Shown one piece after another: positions 6,051 through 11,752 of a stretch of 11,833 nucleotides of DNA (positions are counted from its first letter, which is position 1; each line of letters begins with the position of its first letter). The DNA lies in NCBI GenBank assembly GCA_035290025.1, contig DATDVL010000066.1, positions 1 through 11,833 on the forward strand. Direction: 5' to 3'. This DNA comes from DATDVL01 sp035290025. GTDB taxonomy: Archaea; Nanobdellota; Nanobdellia; SCGC-AAA011-G17; DATDVL01. Made by a program: the position numbers and the translations under genes. Under the pieces are notes generated by a model that was given only the letters and a program-made list of their open reading frames with translations, did not search any database and was not told the origin of the DNA.

Positions 6051-7599
6051 AGACGAGTGCTACTAATGCTAAGATAATGACTGCGCCTAGGGCAATGATG
6101 AACCAAAGTGGTGCGTTGAGGATGCTGTCAAAGAATGATGCTTTTTCTTCTGGTTGGATATCAAAGTAGATGTCTTCACTTCCGATGACCATACCTTGTG
6201 TTTGTACAACAATATTACCACTGTTTCTAATGTGGAGTGCGTCTCGATTGATGGTCACGGTGAGGAAGATGGTTTGTGTTTGTTGTGGCCCTAAGGTTGC
6301 CATTTGGTCTATGCTTTGTGCATAATCTTCTGCGTTGGTGAGTGTTATGCTGAAGATGTTGGCAGTTGCCCCCATGTTCGTGACAGTTACAGGTATGATG
6401 ACAGTTTCTCCTGTAGTTACGGTGTAACTGTTTTGTTGGAGTTTGAAGGGTTGTTCTTCTGCGGTGAAGAATGTTGGTGTGTTGGTGCAGCTGGTGATAA
6501 TGAGGGGTAAGTTGAGAGTTCTCGTTTTTCCTGCGTAGTGTATTGCTGCATCGAAATTGTACGTCCCTGCCTTCACCGTTGTTGGTATAATAATAGGTAC
6601 TCTTCGTGTAATAATATGGTTTTCATCAGATTCAAAGTCGTCAATGTCGAACATGCTGCTGCGTTGGCTTATGCCAAGCTGTTTATTGCTCAAGGTGAAG
6701 TAAGCGTCTTCTTGTTCTTCATCGCCAATGTTTGCTACGGTGAGTACTGCTGCTGTTGGTTCTCCGCAGGTCACTGCTGATGGGCTGAAGCTAGTTTCTT
6801 CTTCGTCAAAAATGACGTCGTTGCTGTCGAGTTTTATGTCAGTACTTACGGTTTCTTGGGTGCAGAGGTTGTCTTCTCCGTCGTCGTCAAATGCTTTTAT
6901 GACGAGGACATAGTTTTTGTCTGATTCTATTTCTCTGCTGTCAATGGGTATGGTTAAGTCAAAGTCAAAGTCTTCTTTTTCTCCGTTGTCAACGTTCATG
7001 ACGCGTGAGCTTGCTCCTTTTATTTCGTCTTGGTCGCCGAAGAGGAATGCTTCTACTTTGACGTCAATGTCTTGTGTTCCTTCGTTTTTGACGTTGGTTT
7101 TTATAGTAATAATTTCTCCAGGTTTGAAGTCATCTCCCGTATCTGGTTTCTCTATGGTAAGTACAAGATCGTCTCCTTGAATGCCGGAATCACAGGTGAT
7201 GGGTGCAATAGTAATGGTTAAAGGTACGGTATCGCTTTCGCTTCCGCTGGTTGCGGTGATAGTTCCCTTATAGGTGTTAAAATCGATAAGGCTGTCCGTG
7301 TCAATGGTGAGGTGTACGTCTTCTGATGCTCCTGGATCAATGGTTCCAGGGTCGCTGAAGGTGAATATGATTTCGTCTTGGTCATTGTCAAGGAGTTTGA
7401 TGTTATGGGTGAATTGGAAGTTGCTGAGTGCTGTTGTTCCTTCATTTTTTATTTTTATGTCGAGAGTGGTGGTGTCTCCTTGTTCTAGCATGATGCTGAT
7501 GTTATCGTCAAGAATGTTGAGTTGTGCTGTTGCACTCATGGCGGATAGGCTTATCGCTAGGATAAAAAAGAGTAAAAGTGTGATGGATCGTGCTTTCAT
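6034..7599 (-). CDS. Secreted, C-terminally anchored surface protein, four-domain (COG1361/CARDB-like), paralogue 2 (521 aa)
   Basis: Probable envelope protein. Signal peptide at residues 1-25 (hydrophobic core 6-20, ATA-Q cleavage). Four beta-sandwich-like repeats follow at about 27-133, 144-258, 262-371 and 385-481; domains 1 and 2 both show the CARDB-type phrase IKxxVKNEG/IKIKNEG, and domain 4 shows VTVTNMG. A hydrophobic anchor at about 497-519 ends with only one basic residue (R521). Its only four cysteines, C136/C246 and C278/C371, bracket domains 2 and 3; the second pair matches C310/C400 of the 557-aa paralogue. Domain 4 (NAEDYAQ, QQTQTIFLTV) aligns with NGEDFAQ/SGQTSTVFLNV there. It is transcribed divergently from the archaeosortase-like gene. 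An S-layer or pilus-associated role is possible but not shown. Confidence 0.85.
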   Translation of the reverse strand: MKARSITLLLFFILAISLSAMSATAQLNILDDNISIMLEQGDTTTLDIKIKNEGTTALSNFQFTHNIKLLDNDQDEIIFTFSDPGTIDPGASEDVHLTIDTDSLIDFNTYKGTITATSGSESDTVPLTITIAPITCDSGIQGDDLVLTIEKPDTGDDFKPGEIITIKTNVKNEGTQDIDVKVEAFLFGDQDEIKGASSRVMNVDNGEKEDFDFDLTIPIDSREIESDKNYVLVIKAFDDDGEDNLCTQETVSTDIKLDSNDVIFDEEETSFSPSAVTCGEPTAAVLTVANIGDEEQEDAYFTLSNKQLGISQRSSMFDIDDFESDENHIITRRVPIIIPTTVKAGTYNFDAAIHYAGKTRTLNLPLIITSCTNTPTFFTAEEQPFKLQQNSYTVTTGETVIIPVTVTNMGATANIFSITLTNAEDYAQSIDQMATLGPQQTQTIFLTVTINRDALHIRNSGNIVVQTQGMVIGSEDIYFDIQPEEKASFFDSILNAPLWFIIALGAVIILALVALVWALAR

Positions 7600-7624
7600 A
7601 GTATAACGTGAACCCCTAATTGTT

Positions 7625-7634
7625 ATTATTATAG
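7625..7634 (-). promoter_or_regulatory. TATA box of the 521-aa surface protein
   Basis: CTATAATAAT on the minus strand is centred about 31 nt upstream of the ATG at 7599, so a leader of about 5 nt is expected. TAGGGGTTC (7610-7618) lies between TATA and ATG, as in the paralogue's promoter. Confidence 0.5.
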
Positions 7635-7674
7635 AGTTGTGACTAATTTATAAGGTTTTTGGTTGAGAAAAAGG

Positions 7675-7682
7675 TTTTTTAA
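7675..7682 (+). promoter_or_regulatory. TATA-like element of the archaeosortase-like gene
   Basis: TTTTTTAA is centred about 25 nt before the ATG at 7704, at leaderless spacing. A better TATA match (AATTTATAAGG, 7645-7655) lies further upstream and would give a leader of about 28 nt without a clear Shine-Dalgarno site. Which one is used cannot be decided here. Confidence 0.35.
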
Positions 7683-7703
7683 CGCGAGAATAGGTAAAAA
7701 GGA

Positions 7704-8219
7704 ATGCACAAAGGGTTAGATATAATTATTCGTTACATATTTGCAGTTATGCTTGCTGCGAGTGCTTCATGGTTGCTCATAGTTATCAGCCCGTTGACAT
7801 GGTGGTTTTCTGCAAGTATCACGAAGGTGATGTATGCAGTAACGTTGGTGGGTGACGGGTTATTAGTAAAAGATGTGGTTTTGCAGTTTATTCCTGCGTG
7901 TGCTGCTATTCCTGCGTATGTCTTATTGGGCTTGCTTGTACTGACAACTCGTGGTTTGTCATGGGGTAATCGCTGGTTATTGTTCTTGCTCGGTAGTTTT
8001 TGGGTTTTTGTTATTAATATCGTAAGAATTGTTGTTTTGATTATTGTTCGTATCGAGTTGGGTAAGAATTTTTTTAATGTGGTGCACTTGTTTTTTTGGC
8101 ATATCGCTGCTTCAATAATTGTAGTGGGTATTTGGTGGTGGTTGGTGAAACGTTTTCATATACAAAGTACTCCTGTTATAGACGATGCGAAGGAATTATG
8201 GCTTCTTTTTTCTCGGTAA
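7704..8219 (+). CDS. Archaeosortase/exosortase-like membrane transpeptidase (171 aa)
   Basis: Candidate polytopic cysteine transpeptidase that would cleave C-terminal sorting signals of surface proteins and may attach them to a lipid. The sequence is almost entirely hydrophobic, with about five membrane segments. The family's catalytic set can be placed: Cys66 in FIPACAAIP, Arg108 in NIVR, and His128 or His133 in VVHLFFWH. The Cys-to-Arg spacing of 42 is close to that in archaeosortase A, and 171 residues fits the short single-domain archaeal members. It is divergent from two secreted proteins with C-terminal anchors, which are natural candidate substrates, although neither shows a CTERM motif I can name. 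Its 3' end overlaps the convergent membrane-protein gene by 24 nt. It could also be an unrelated membrane protein that happens to carry this pattern. Confidence 0.65.
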   Translation: MHKGLDIIIRYIFAVMLAASASWLLIVISPLTWWFSASITKVMYAVTLVGDGLLVKDVVLQFIPACAAIPAYVLLGLLVLTTRGLSWGNRWLLFLLGSFWVFVINIVRIVVLIIVRIELGKNFFNVVHLFFWHIAASIIVVGIWWWLVKRFHIQSTPVIDDAKELWLLFSR

Positions 8220-9023
8220 GTGTAAACTTTTCATGAAGTGCCACATCGCGTAAAGTTCTAGTGCGAAGGGTGGGTAGCCTAAGTATCCTAGGAGTGGCAT
8301 TTCGAATAATTTTAAGAATCCTACGTAAGGTACATGGTAATACCATTTGATGGTTGCCCAGTAGTTCCAAAACTCCCAGAAGAAGCCGCAGATGAGTCCT
8401 GCTAGTCCTAGGAGGAGTATGAATTTCCATTTTCCTTGTTCTACATGTTTGAGGATGGATGGTACGCCGTGGAGGTAATTGATAGGGTCTAAGATAAGGA
8501 AAAATCCTAGCCATATGAGAGGGAATGCTATGCTAGGTAGGAGAAAGACGAGTGCGAAACTGATGATACCAGTGGTGATGCTCAAATAAATAATACTTCT
8601 CGTAATAGTATATTTTTGGTGGTAATAAATGTGTTTGAATGTTTGTAATGATTCTAAGAGGTGCATGGTTTCTACGATTGCGGGTAGGACGGTCGCGAAT
8701 GCTAGGCTTGCTTTCCAGATATTAAGTCCTAACCCTGTTGCTCCTTCCGGGTTTCCATAATTCCAGTTGCCGACGTAATGATTAATAAATTCGAATACCC
8801 ACCAGAATAGAGTGCTCAGCAATGCAAGGAATAAAAATCCTTTCTTGTCGTTCATGAGGAGTGATCGGTTCTTTATTTTGTAGACCAATGCGTCAATGAC
8901 GAGGATGTAGGCTATCCAGATGAGGGGGAAGTAAAGGTTGGAGAAGGGTTGAAATTTGAAAAGAAAATTTAACTCTACGATTAGGATGATGAGTATGCCT
9001 ATAAGTCCGTATTTGCGAAACAT
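8196..9023 (-). CDS. Polytopic membrane protein with an internal WxFExxN duplication (275 aa)
   Basis: Function unknown. About eight hydrophobic segments fill the protein, with a basic tail (RKKKP). Two similar units are visible: F73-W-W-V-F-E-F-I-N81 followed by W87-x-Y89-x-x-P92 and LPAIVETM (113-120), and F215-W-E-F-W-N220 followed by W227-x-Y229-x-x-P232 and FALELYAM (253-260). Acidic and amide residues inside membrane segments, repeated twice, suggest a shared active site or substrate pocket. I recall similar uncharacterised bacterial membrane proteins but cannot name a family. Divergent from the lycopene-cyclase-like gene, it may act with it on an isoprenoid. Unlike its neighbours, it has a strong Shine-Dalgarno site (GAGGTGA) and a leader of about 13 nt. 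Confidence 0.75.
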   Translation of the reverse strand: MFRKYGLIGILIILIVELNFLFKFQPFSNLYFPLIWIAYILVIDALVYKIKNRSLLMNDKKGFLFLALLSTLFWWVFEFINHYVGNWNYGNPEGATGLGLNIWKASLAFATVLPAIVETMHLLESLQTFKHIYYHQKYTITRSIIYLSITTGIISFALVFLLPSIAFPLIWLGFFLILDPINYLHGVPSILKHVEQGKWKFILLLGLAGLICGFFWEFWNYWATIKWYYHVPYVGFLKLFEMPLLGYLGYPPFALELYAMWHFMKSLHLPRKKKP

Positions 9024-9026
9024 GTG

Positions 9027-9033
9027 TCACCTC
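9027..9033 (-). promoter_or_regulatory. Strong Shine-Dalgarno site, partly inside a small hairpin
   Basis: GAGGTGA on the minus strand, 3 nt before the ATG at 9023, is a 7-base match to the archaeal 16S rRNA 3' end. Its GGTGA (9027-9031) can pair with TCACC (9038-9042) across a 6-nt loop. This is the only clear Shine-Dalgarno site seen at a promoter-proximal start in the window. Confidence 0.55.
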
Positions 9034-9056
9034 TTATGGTGAGGGGGGCTATTATT

Positions 9057-9066
9057 GTTTATAATG
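9057..9066 (-). promoter_or_regulatory. TATA box of the 275-aa membrane protein
   Basis: CATTATAAAC on the minus strand is centred about 39 nt upstream of the ATG at 9023. Transcription would start near 9036, giving a short leader that contains the Shine-Dalgarno site. Confidence 0.5.
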
Positions 9067-9080
9067 TTTTTGAAGTTAGG

Positions 9081-9088
9081 TTTAAATA
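9081..9088 (+). promoter_or_regulatory. TATA box of the lycopene-cyclase-like gene
   Basis: TTTAAATA is centred 27 nt before the ATG at 9112. This spacing supports ATG 9112 as the start of a leaderless mRNA, rather than the in-frame TTG one codon upstream. Confidence 0.55.
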
Positions 9089-9111
9089 GGTGTAAGGCTA
9101 AATAAAAGTTG

Positions 9112-9801
9112 ATGTACACTTATTTTTCAGGTGTTATTATTCTTTCGCTTGTTTGGGTGGTTTTATTCATTAAATGCCCATTATGGAGAAGAAGGATGAC
9201 ATTCAGCAGTTTTCTTTGCCTTGCTGTGCTTATCCCTTTATTTTTTATCACGAAAGCTCTTTCTTATGTGTTTCTGATAACCTGGAAATATGTGCCTGAT
9301 TATTATAATCCTGATACATTATTTGATCTTAGTAGAATAACAGGTGGAGCGGCACTTGAAGATGTAGTATTTATATTCCTAATGGGAGGGATTGCTGCTG
9401 TAATCTACCAAATGATGACGAAAAATAAAAAGATAAGGGCACAACCACATATTATTGCGATTTTTTTATTTGTAATAAGCTACATAATTATCGGTCTGTT
9501 ATATCAATTTAATCCTATCTATAATCTTTCTTTGTCAAGTGTTATTGGCTTTTTAGTGATAAGTCTGCAAAGACATGATCTTTGTAAGCCTGCTGTTTAT
9601 GGGGGTATTCTTTTCGGAATAGTATGGTTAATGGCAGCTATAGTATTTGCTAATGTCTTTTTAGAGGGTGCGGGTACGTTTTGGGCTTTACAAAACCTTA
9701 CAGGAGTGCTTATTCTTGGTGCGCCGTTGGAAGAGTTCATATGGGGTTTTACTTTTGGTTTAATGTGGGTCCCTATATATGCATATATCAAGGGTGTATG
9801 A
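9112..9801 (+). CDS. Lycopene-cyclase-domain-like membrane protein (229 aa)
   Basis: Probable polytopic membrane protein related to the heterodimer-type (CrtYc/CrtYd, CarR) lycopene beta-cyclase domain, which closes beta-ionone rings on linear carotenoids. Two halves each end in an acidic membrane motif: NPDTLFDLSRITG then ALED-VVFIF (81-89), and LTGVLILGAPLEEFIWGF (about 196-213). The P-x-E-(E/D) plus aromatic pattern at a helix start is the hallmark of the domain, and about 230 residues fits a fused c+d protein. About six or seven membrane segments are present. No other carotenoid gene (phytoene synthase or desaturase) is visible, so the substrate is uncertain and a divergent function is possible. 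It is divergent from the 275-aa membrane protein and convergent with the COG2426-like gene, with 3 nt between the stop codons. Confidence 0.6.
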   Translation: MYTYFSGVIILSLVWVVLFIKCPLWRRRMTFSSFLCLAVLIPLFFITKALSYVFLITWKYVPDYYNPDTLFDLSRITGGAALEDVVFIFLMGGIAAVIYQMMTKNKKIRAQPHIIAIFLFVISYIIIGLLYQFNPIYNLSLSSVIGFLVISLQRHDLCKPAVYGGILFGIVWLMAAIVFANVFLEGAGTFWALQNLTGVLILGAPLEEFIWGFTFGLMWVPIYAYIKGV

Positions 9802-9816
9802 TCATTAAAAAATGAT
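9801..9816. terminator. Small hairpin spanning two convergent stop codons
   Basis: ATCATT (9801-9806) and AATGAT (9811-9816) are perfect complements around AAAA. The element covers the last base of the plus-strand TGA and the whole minus-strand TAA, and could act as a weak bidirectional terminator. Only 3 nt separate the two genes. Confidence 0.35.
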
Positions 9817-10260
9817 TACTACACCATAAGTAATAAGCAGTACTAATAGTCCGTTAATGATCATGCCTAGTGTTATCGCAAAGAATGATTTTTTCTTGTT
9901 GAGTTTGAAGAGCCATGATAAGAATGATCCTGCGTAGGCTCCTGTTCCTGGTCCCGGGAGCATGACGAAGATGAGGAGTGTCCAGTATTCCCATGCTGTT
10001 CCTATTTTGTGTTCTATTTTTCTTTTGTAGCGTTCTTCGAAGTGTTGGAATAGTTGTTCGTATTTTCGGAATTTGAGGAAGTGTTTGTGGAGGTAGTTAA
10101 GAAATAAGTAGGTTATAGGGAATGCTAAGGTATTGAACGCTATGGAGATAATAAACGCCCACCAGAGTGGTATGCCTCCATGGTATAGTAAGGGTATGCC
10201 TGCTTGCATTTCAAAGATGGGTGTGAAACTAAGGATGATTCCTAAAAGTATTTCATTCAT
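9805..10260 (-). CDS. COG2426-type small membrane protein (putative small multidrug export family) (151 aa)
   Basis: Member of the Sm_multidrug_ex family (PF06695/COG2426); the drug-export label is historical and the transported substrate is unknown. Family marks: an early membrane segment with FEMQAGIPLLY (16-26, the conserved E-x-x-x-G-I-P), an N-x-x-x-x-P turn (N43, P48), and PGPGTGAYAG (102-111) at the start of the third hydrophobic segment. A C-terminal segment (126-150) contains LGMIINGLLV. Length fits the family (about 150). About four membrane segments are expected, with a basic cytoplasmic loop (59-86). The ATG overlaps the TGA of the upstream hydrolase-coiled-coil gene (ATGA, 10257-10260), so the two are co-transcribed and probably translationally coupled. 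Confidence 0.82.
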   Translation of the reverse strand: MNEILLGIILSFTPIFEMQAGIPLLYHGGIPLWWAFIISIAFNTLAFPITYLFLNYLHKHFLKFRKYEQLFQHFEERYKRKIEHKIGTAWEYWTLLIFVMLPGPGTGAYAGSFLSWLFKLNKKKSFFAITLGMIINGLLVLLITYGVVIIF

Positions 10261-11669
10261 GGTGTTCCTTGGAGTGCTATGAGGTCTTCAGTGGTCAGTT
10301 TTTTTCCTTGTTTCCATTTTTCTTCTACTGTTTTTGCTTTTTCTTCTAGGAGTACTTTCTTTTTTTGTTTGCTAGTTGTTTGCGATTGGTGTTCTTTTTG
10401 TTCTTGTTCTCGTCGTTTGTTTTGTTGTTGTGTTCTGAATACCTCTAGTTTTTCTTTGTAGAGTGGTAATAATTCATAGTAGTATTTTCTTTGTTCAATA
10501 AAGTTCTTGAATGCTAGTGTTTGTTCTTTTCGTAACTTTTTGAGTTGGTTGATGAGATAAATGAATCGTTGGTGTTGTTCTTTGTTGCCTTGTAATGCTC
10601 GTGCGATACTTGCGTAGACATGTTCCTTGTCTCCGTGTTCATGGAGTTGTATAGCTCGGGTGCGTATTTCTTTGCTGACGTCGGAAACGTGTTTGTAATG
10701 TCCATAAATTGCTTTGAGTTTTTTTATTTCCACAGTTACTTTTTTTTCTTTGGTGTAGTCGTAGCCTTCTGTTTCTATGCTAGTTTCTAGTCGTTCTATT
10801 CTTTCTTTGAGTGCGTGAATGTTGATGCGGTCTGCTTGTGGTGGGAGGAGTTTTTCTTTTTCTTGTTTGAGCGTTTTTATTTCTTCGTGGAGGTGTTTGG
10901 TTGCTTCTCGGTGTTGGTCTCGTTCTGCTCGTGCTTCTTTTAGTCCTGTAGAGTTTTTTGCTTGTTCAGTTTGTATCTTTTTTACTTCTTGAATGACTGC
11001 GTGTAGTTCATTTTTTAGTTTTTCTTTCTTTTGGAATGCTGCTTCTTTTGCTATTTTTAGTAGGTTGAGCTGTTCGGTGAGTTCTTTGAGTGATAAGTTT
11101 TTATTTTCTAATGGTATAATTTCTTGTAAAAGTTCTGGAAATGCCTCTGTTTTCATGTCTTCTAAGGTGTAATGTCCGTGTTCTTTGAGTTCAATGATTT
11201 TTCCACCTAATTGTTCATGAAAGAGTTGTATACTTTTTTTCCCATCCTCTTCTTCATCATCAGAAGTAAACATGATAATCTCGTGAACGCGTTCTTTAAT
11301 GGTGGTGTCAATGTCGTATGTGTAGAATGTTTCTTTTTCTTTATTGTTCGGATCAGGTATGGTCCATGGTGCTACTAAGATAAGCTTTTTGATGATTTTT
11401 TTTGTTTCTCCTAACCATCGTACGAGAAATGCTGCTCCGCAACTATGCCCGATAAGAATGGTGTGTTCATGAATCGTTTCTTTTTCGAAAAGTTCTTTAT
11501 TCTTGGTGTAATCAGGTTTCCATGGTTCTGGAAAAGTCGGGGTACTTGTAGGTATGTTTTTTGCTTGGAGTTGTTTTTGTAACCAGGGCATCCAGTGTTT
11601 ATTGTAGGTTGTTTCTTGTTCGTTGTCGGTGCAGCCGTGGATGATGATGCAGTTAATAGGTTCTTTCAT
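10257..11669 (-). CDS. RBBP9/YdeN-type serine hydrolase fused to a COG1340-like coiled-coil protein (470 aa)
   Basis: Residues 1-185 form an alpha/beta hydrolase of the RBBP9/YdeN family: IIIHGCTDN (8-16), W26/W29 region, nucleophile Ser76 in GHSCG (74-78), acid Asp137 or Asp138 in TSDDE, and His166 in GHYT. These positions are nearly identical to Ser75/Asp138/His165 of human RBBP9, so the triad looks intact. Residues about 190-460 form a long charged coiled coil resembling archaeal COG1340 proteins: an ERIERLETSIETEGYDYTKE stretch near the middle and an ending of the KGKKLTTEDLIALQ type. Standalone members of both families are known; the join is continuous with no stop or repeat at the boundary. 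It has no signal or membrane segment, so it is cytoplasmic. It is followed by the overlapping COG2426-like gene, which suggests a membrane-linked role. Substrate unknown. Confidence 0.85.
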   Translation of the reverse strand: MKEPINCIIIHGCTDNEQETTYNKHWMPWLQKQLQAKNIPTSTPTFPEPWKPDYTKNKELFEKETIHEHTILIGHSCGAAFLVRWLGETKKIIKKLILVAPWTIPDPNNKEKETFYTYDIDTTIKERVHEIIMFTSDDEEEDGKKSIQLFHEQLGGKIIELKEHGHYTLEDMKTEAFPELLQEIIPLENKNLSLKELTEQLNLLKIAKEAAFQKKEKLKNELHAVIQEVKKIQTEQAKNSTGLKEARAERDQHREATKHLHEEIKTLKQEKEKLLPPQADRINIHALKERIERLETSIETEGYDYTKEKKVTVEIKKLKAIYGHYKHVSDVSKEIRTRAIQLHEHGDKEHVYASIARALQGNKEQHQRFIYLINQLKKLRKEQTLAFKNFIEQRKYYYELLPLYKEKLEVFRTQQQNKRREQEQKEHQSQTTSKQKKKVLLEEKAKTVEEKWKQGKKLTTEDLIALQGTP

Positions 11670-11692
11670 GTGAACTAATCAGAGAATGGTTG

Positions 11693-11702
11693 AATTATAA
11701 AG
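11693..11702 (-). promoter_or_regulatory. TATA box of the hydrolase-coiled-coil operon
   Basis: CTTTATAATT on the minus strand is centred about 29 nt upstream of the ATG at 11669, predicting a leader of at most about 3 nt. It lies just after the terminator of the ribosomal-protein gene. Confidence 0.5.
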
Positions 11703-11710
11703 CTTTATGT

Positions 11711-11750
11711 TAAAAAAATAAAAAGAGAATAAAGAAGAAATTGTTTCTTC
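11711..11750 (-). terminator. Hairpin plus T-tracts after ribosomal protein P1/L12
   Basis: On the minus strand GAAGAAA (11744-11750) pairs with TTTCTTC (11734-11740) across a 3-nt loop, directly after the stop codon. T-rich sequence with runs of five and seven T follows (11711-11727). This resembles an intrinsic terminator and separates the ribosomal operon from the next promoter. Confidence 0.55.
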
Positions 11751-11752
11751 AT

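Noticed and set aside
6304..7606. Plus-strand ORFs opposite the 521-aa surface protein
   Set aside because: Same reason: antisense shadows of a long gene with signal peptide, repeated domains and membrane anchor.
9109..9111. TTG as the start of the lycopene-cyclase-like gene
   Set aside because: An ATG follows immediately at 9112 and lies at the right distance from the TATA box for a leaderless mRNA.
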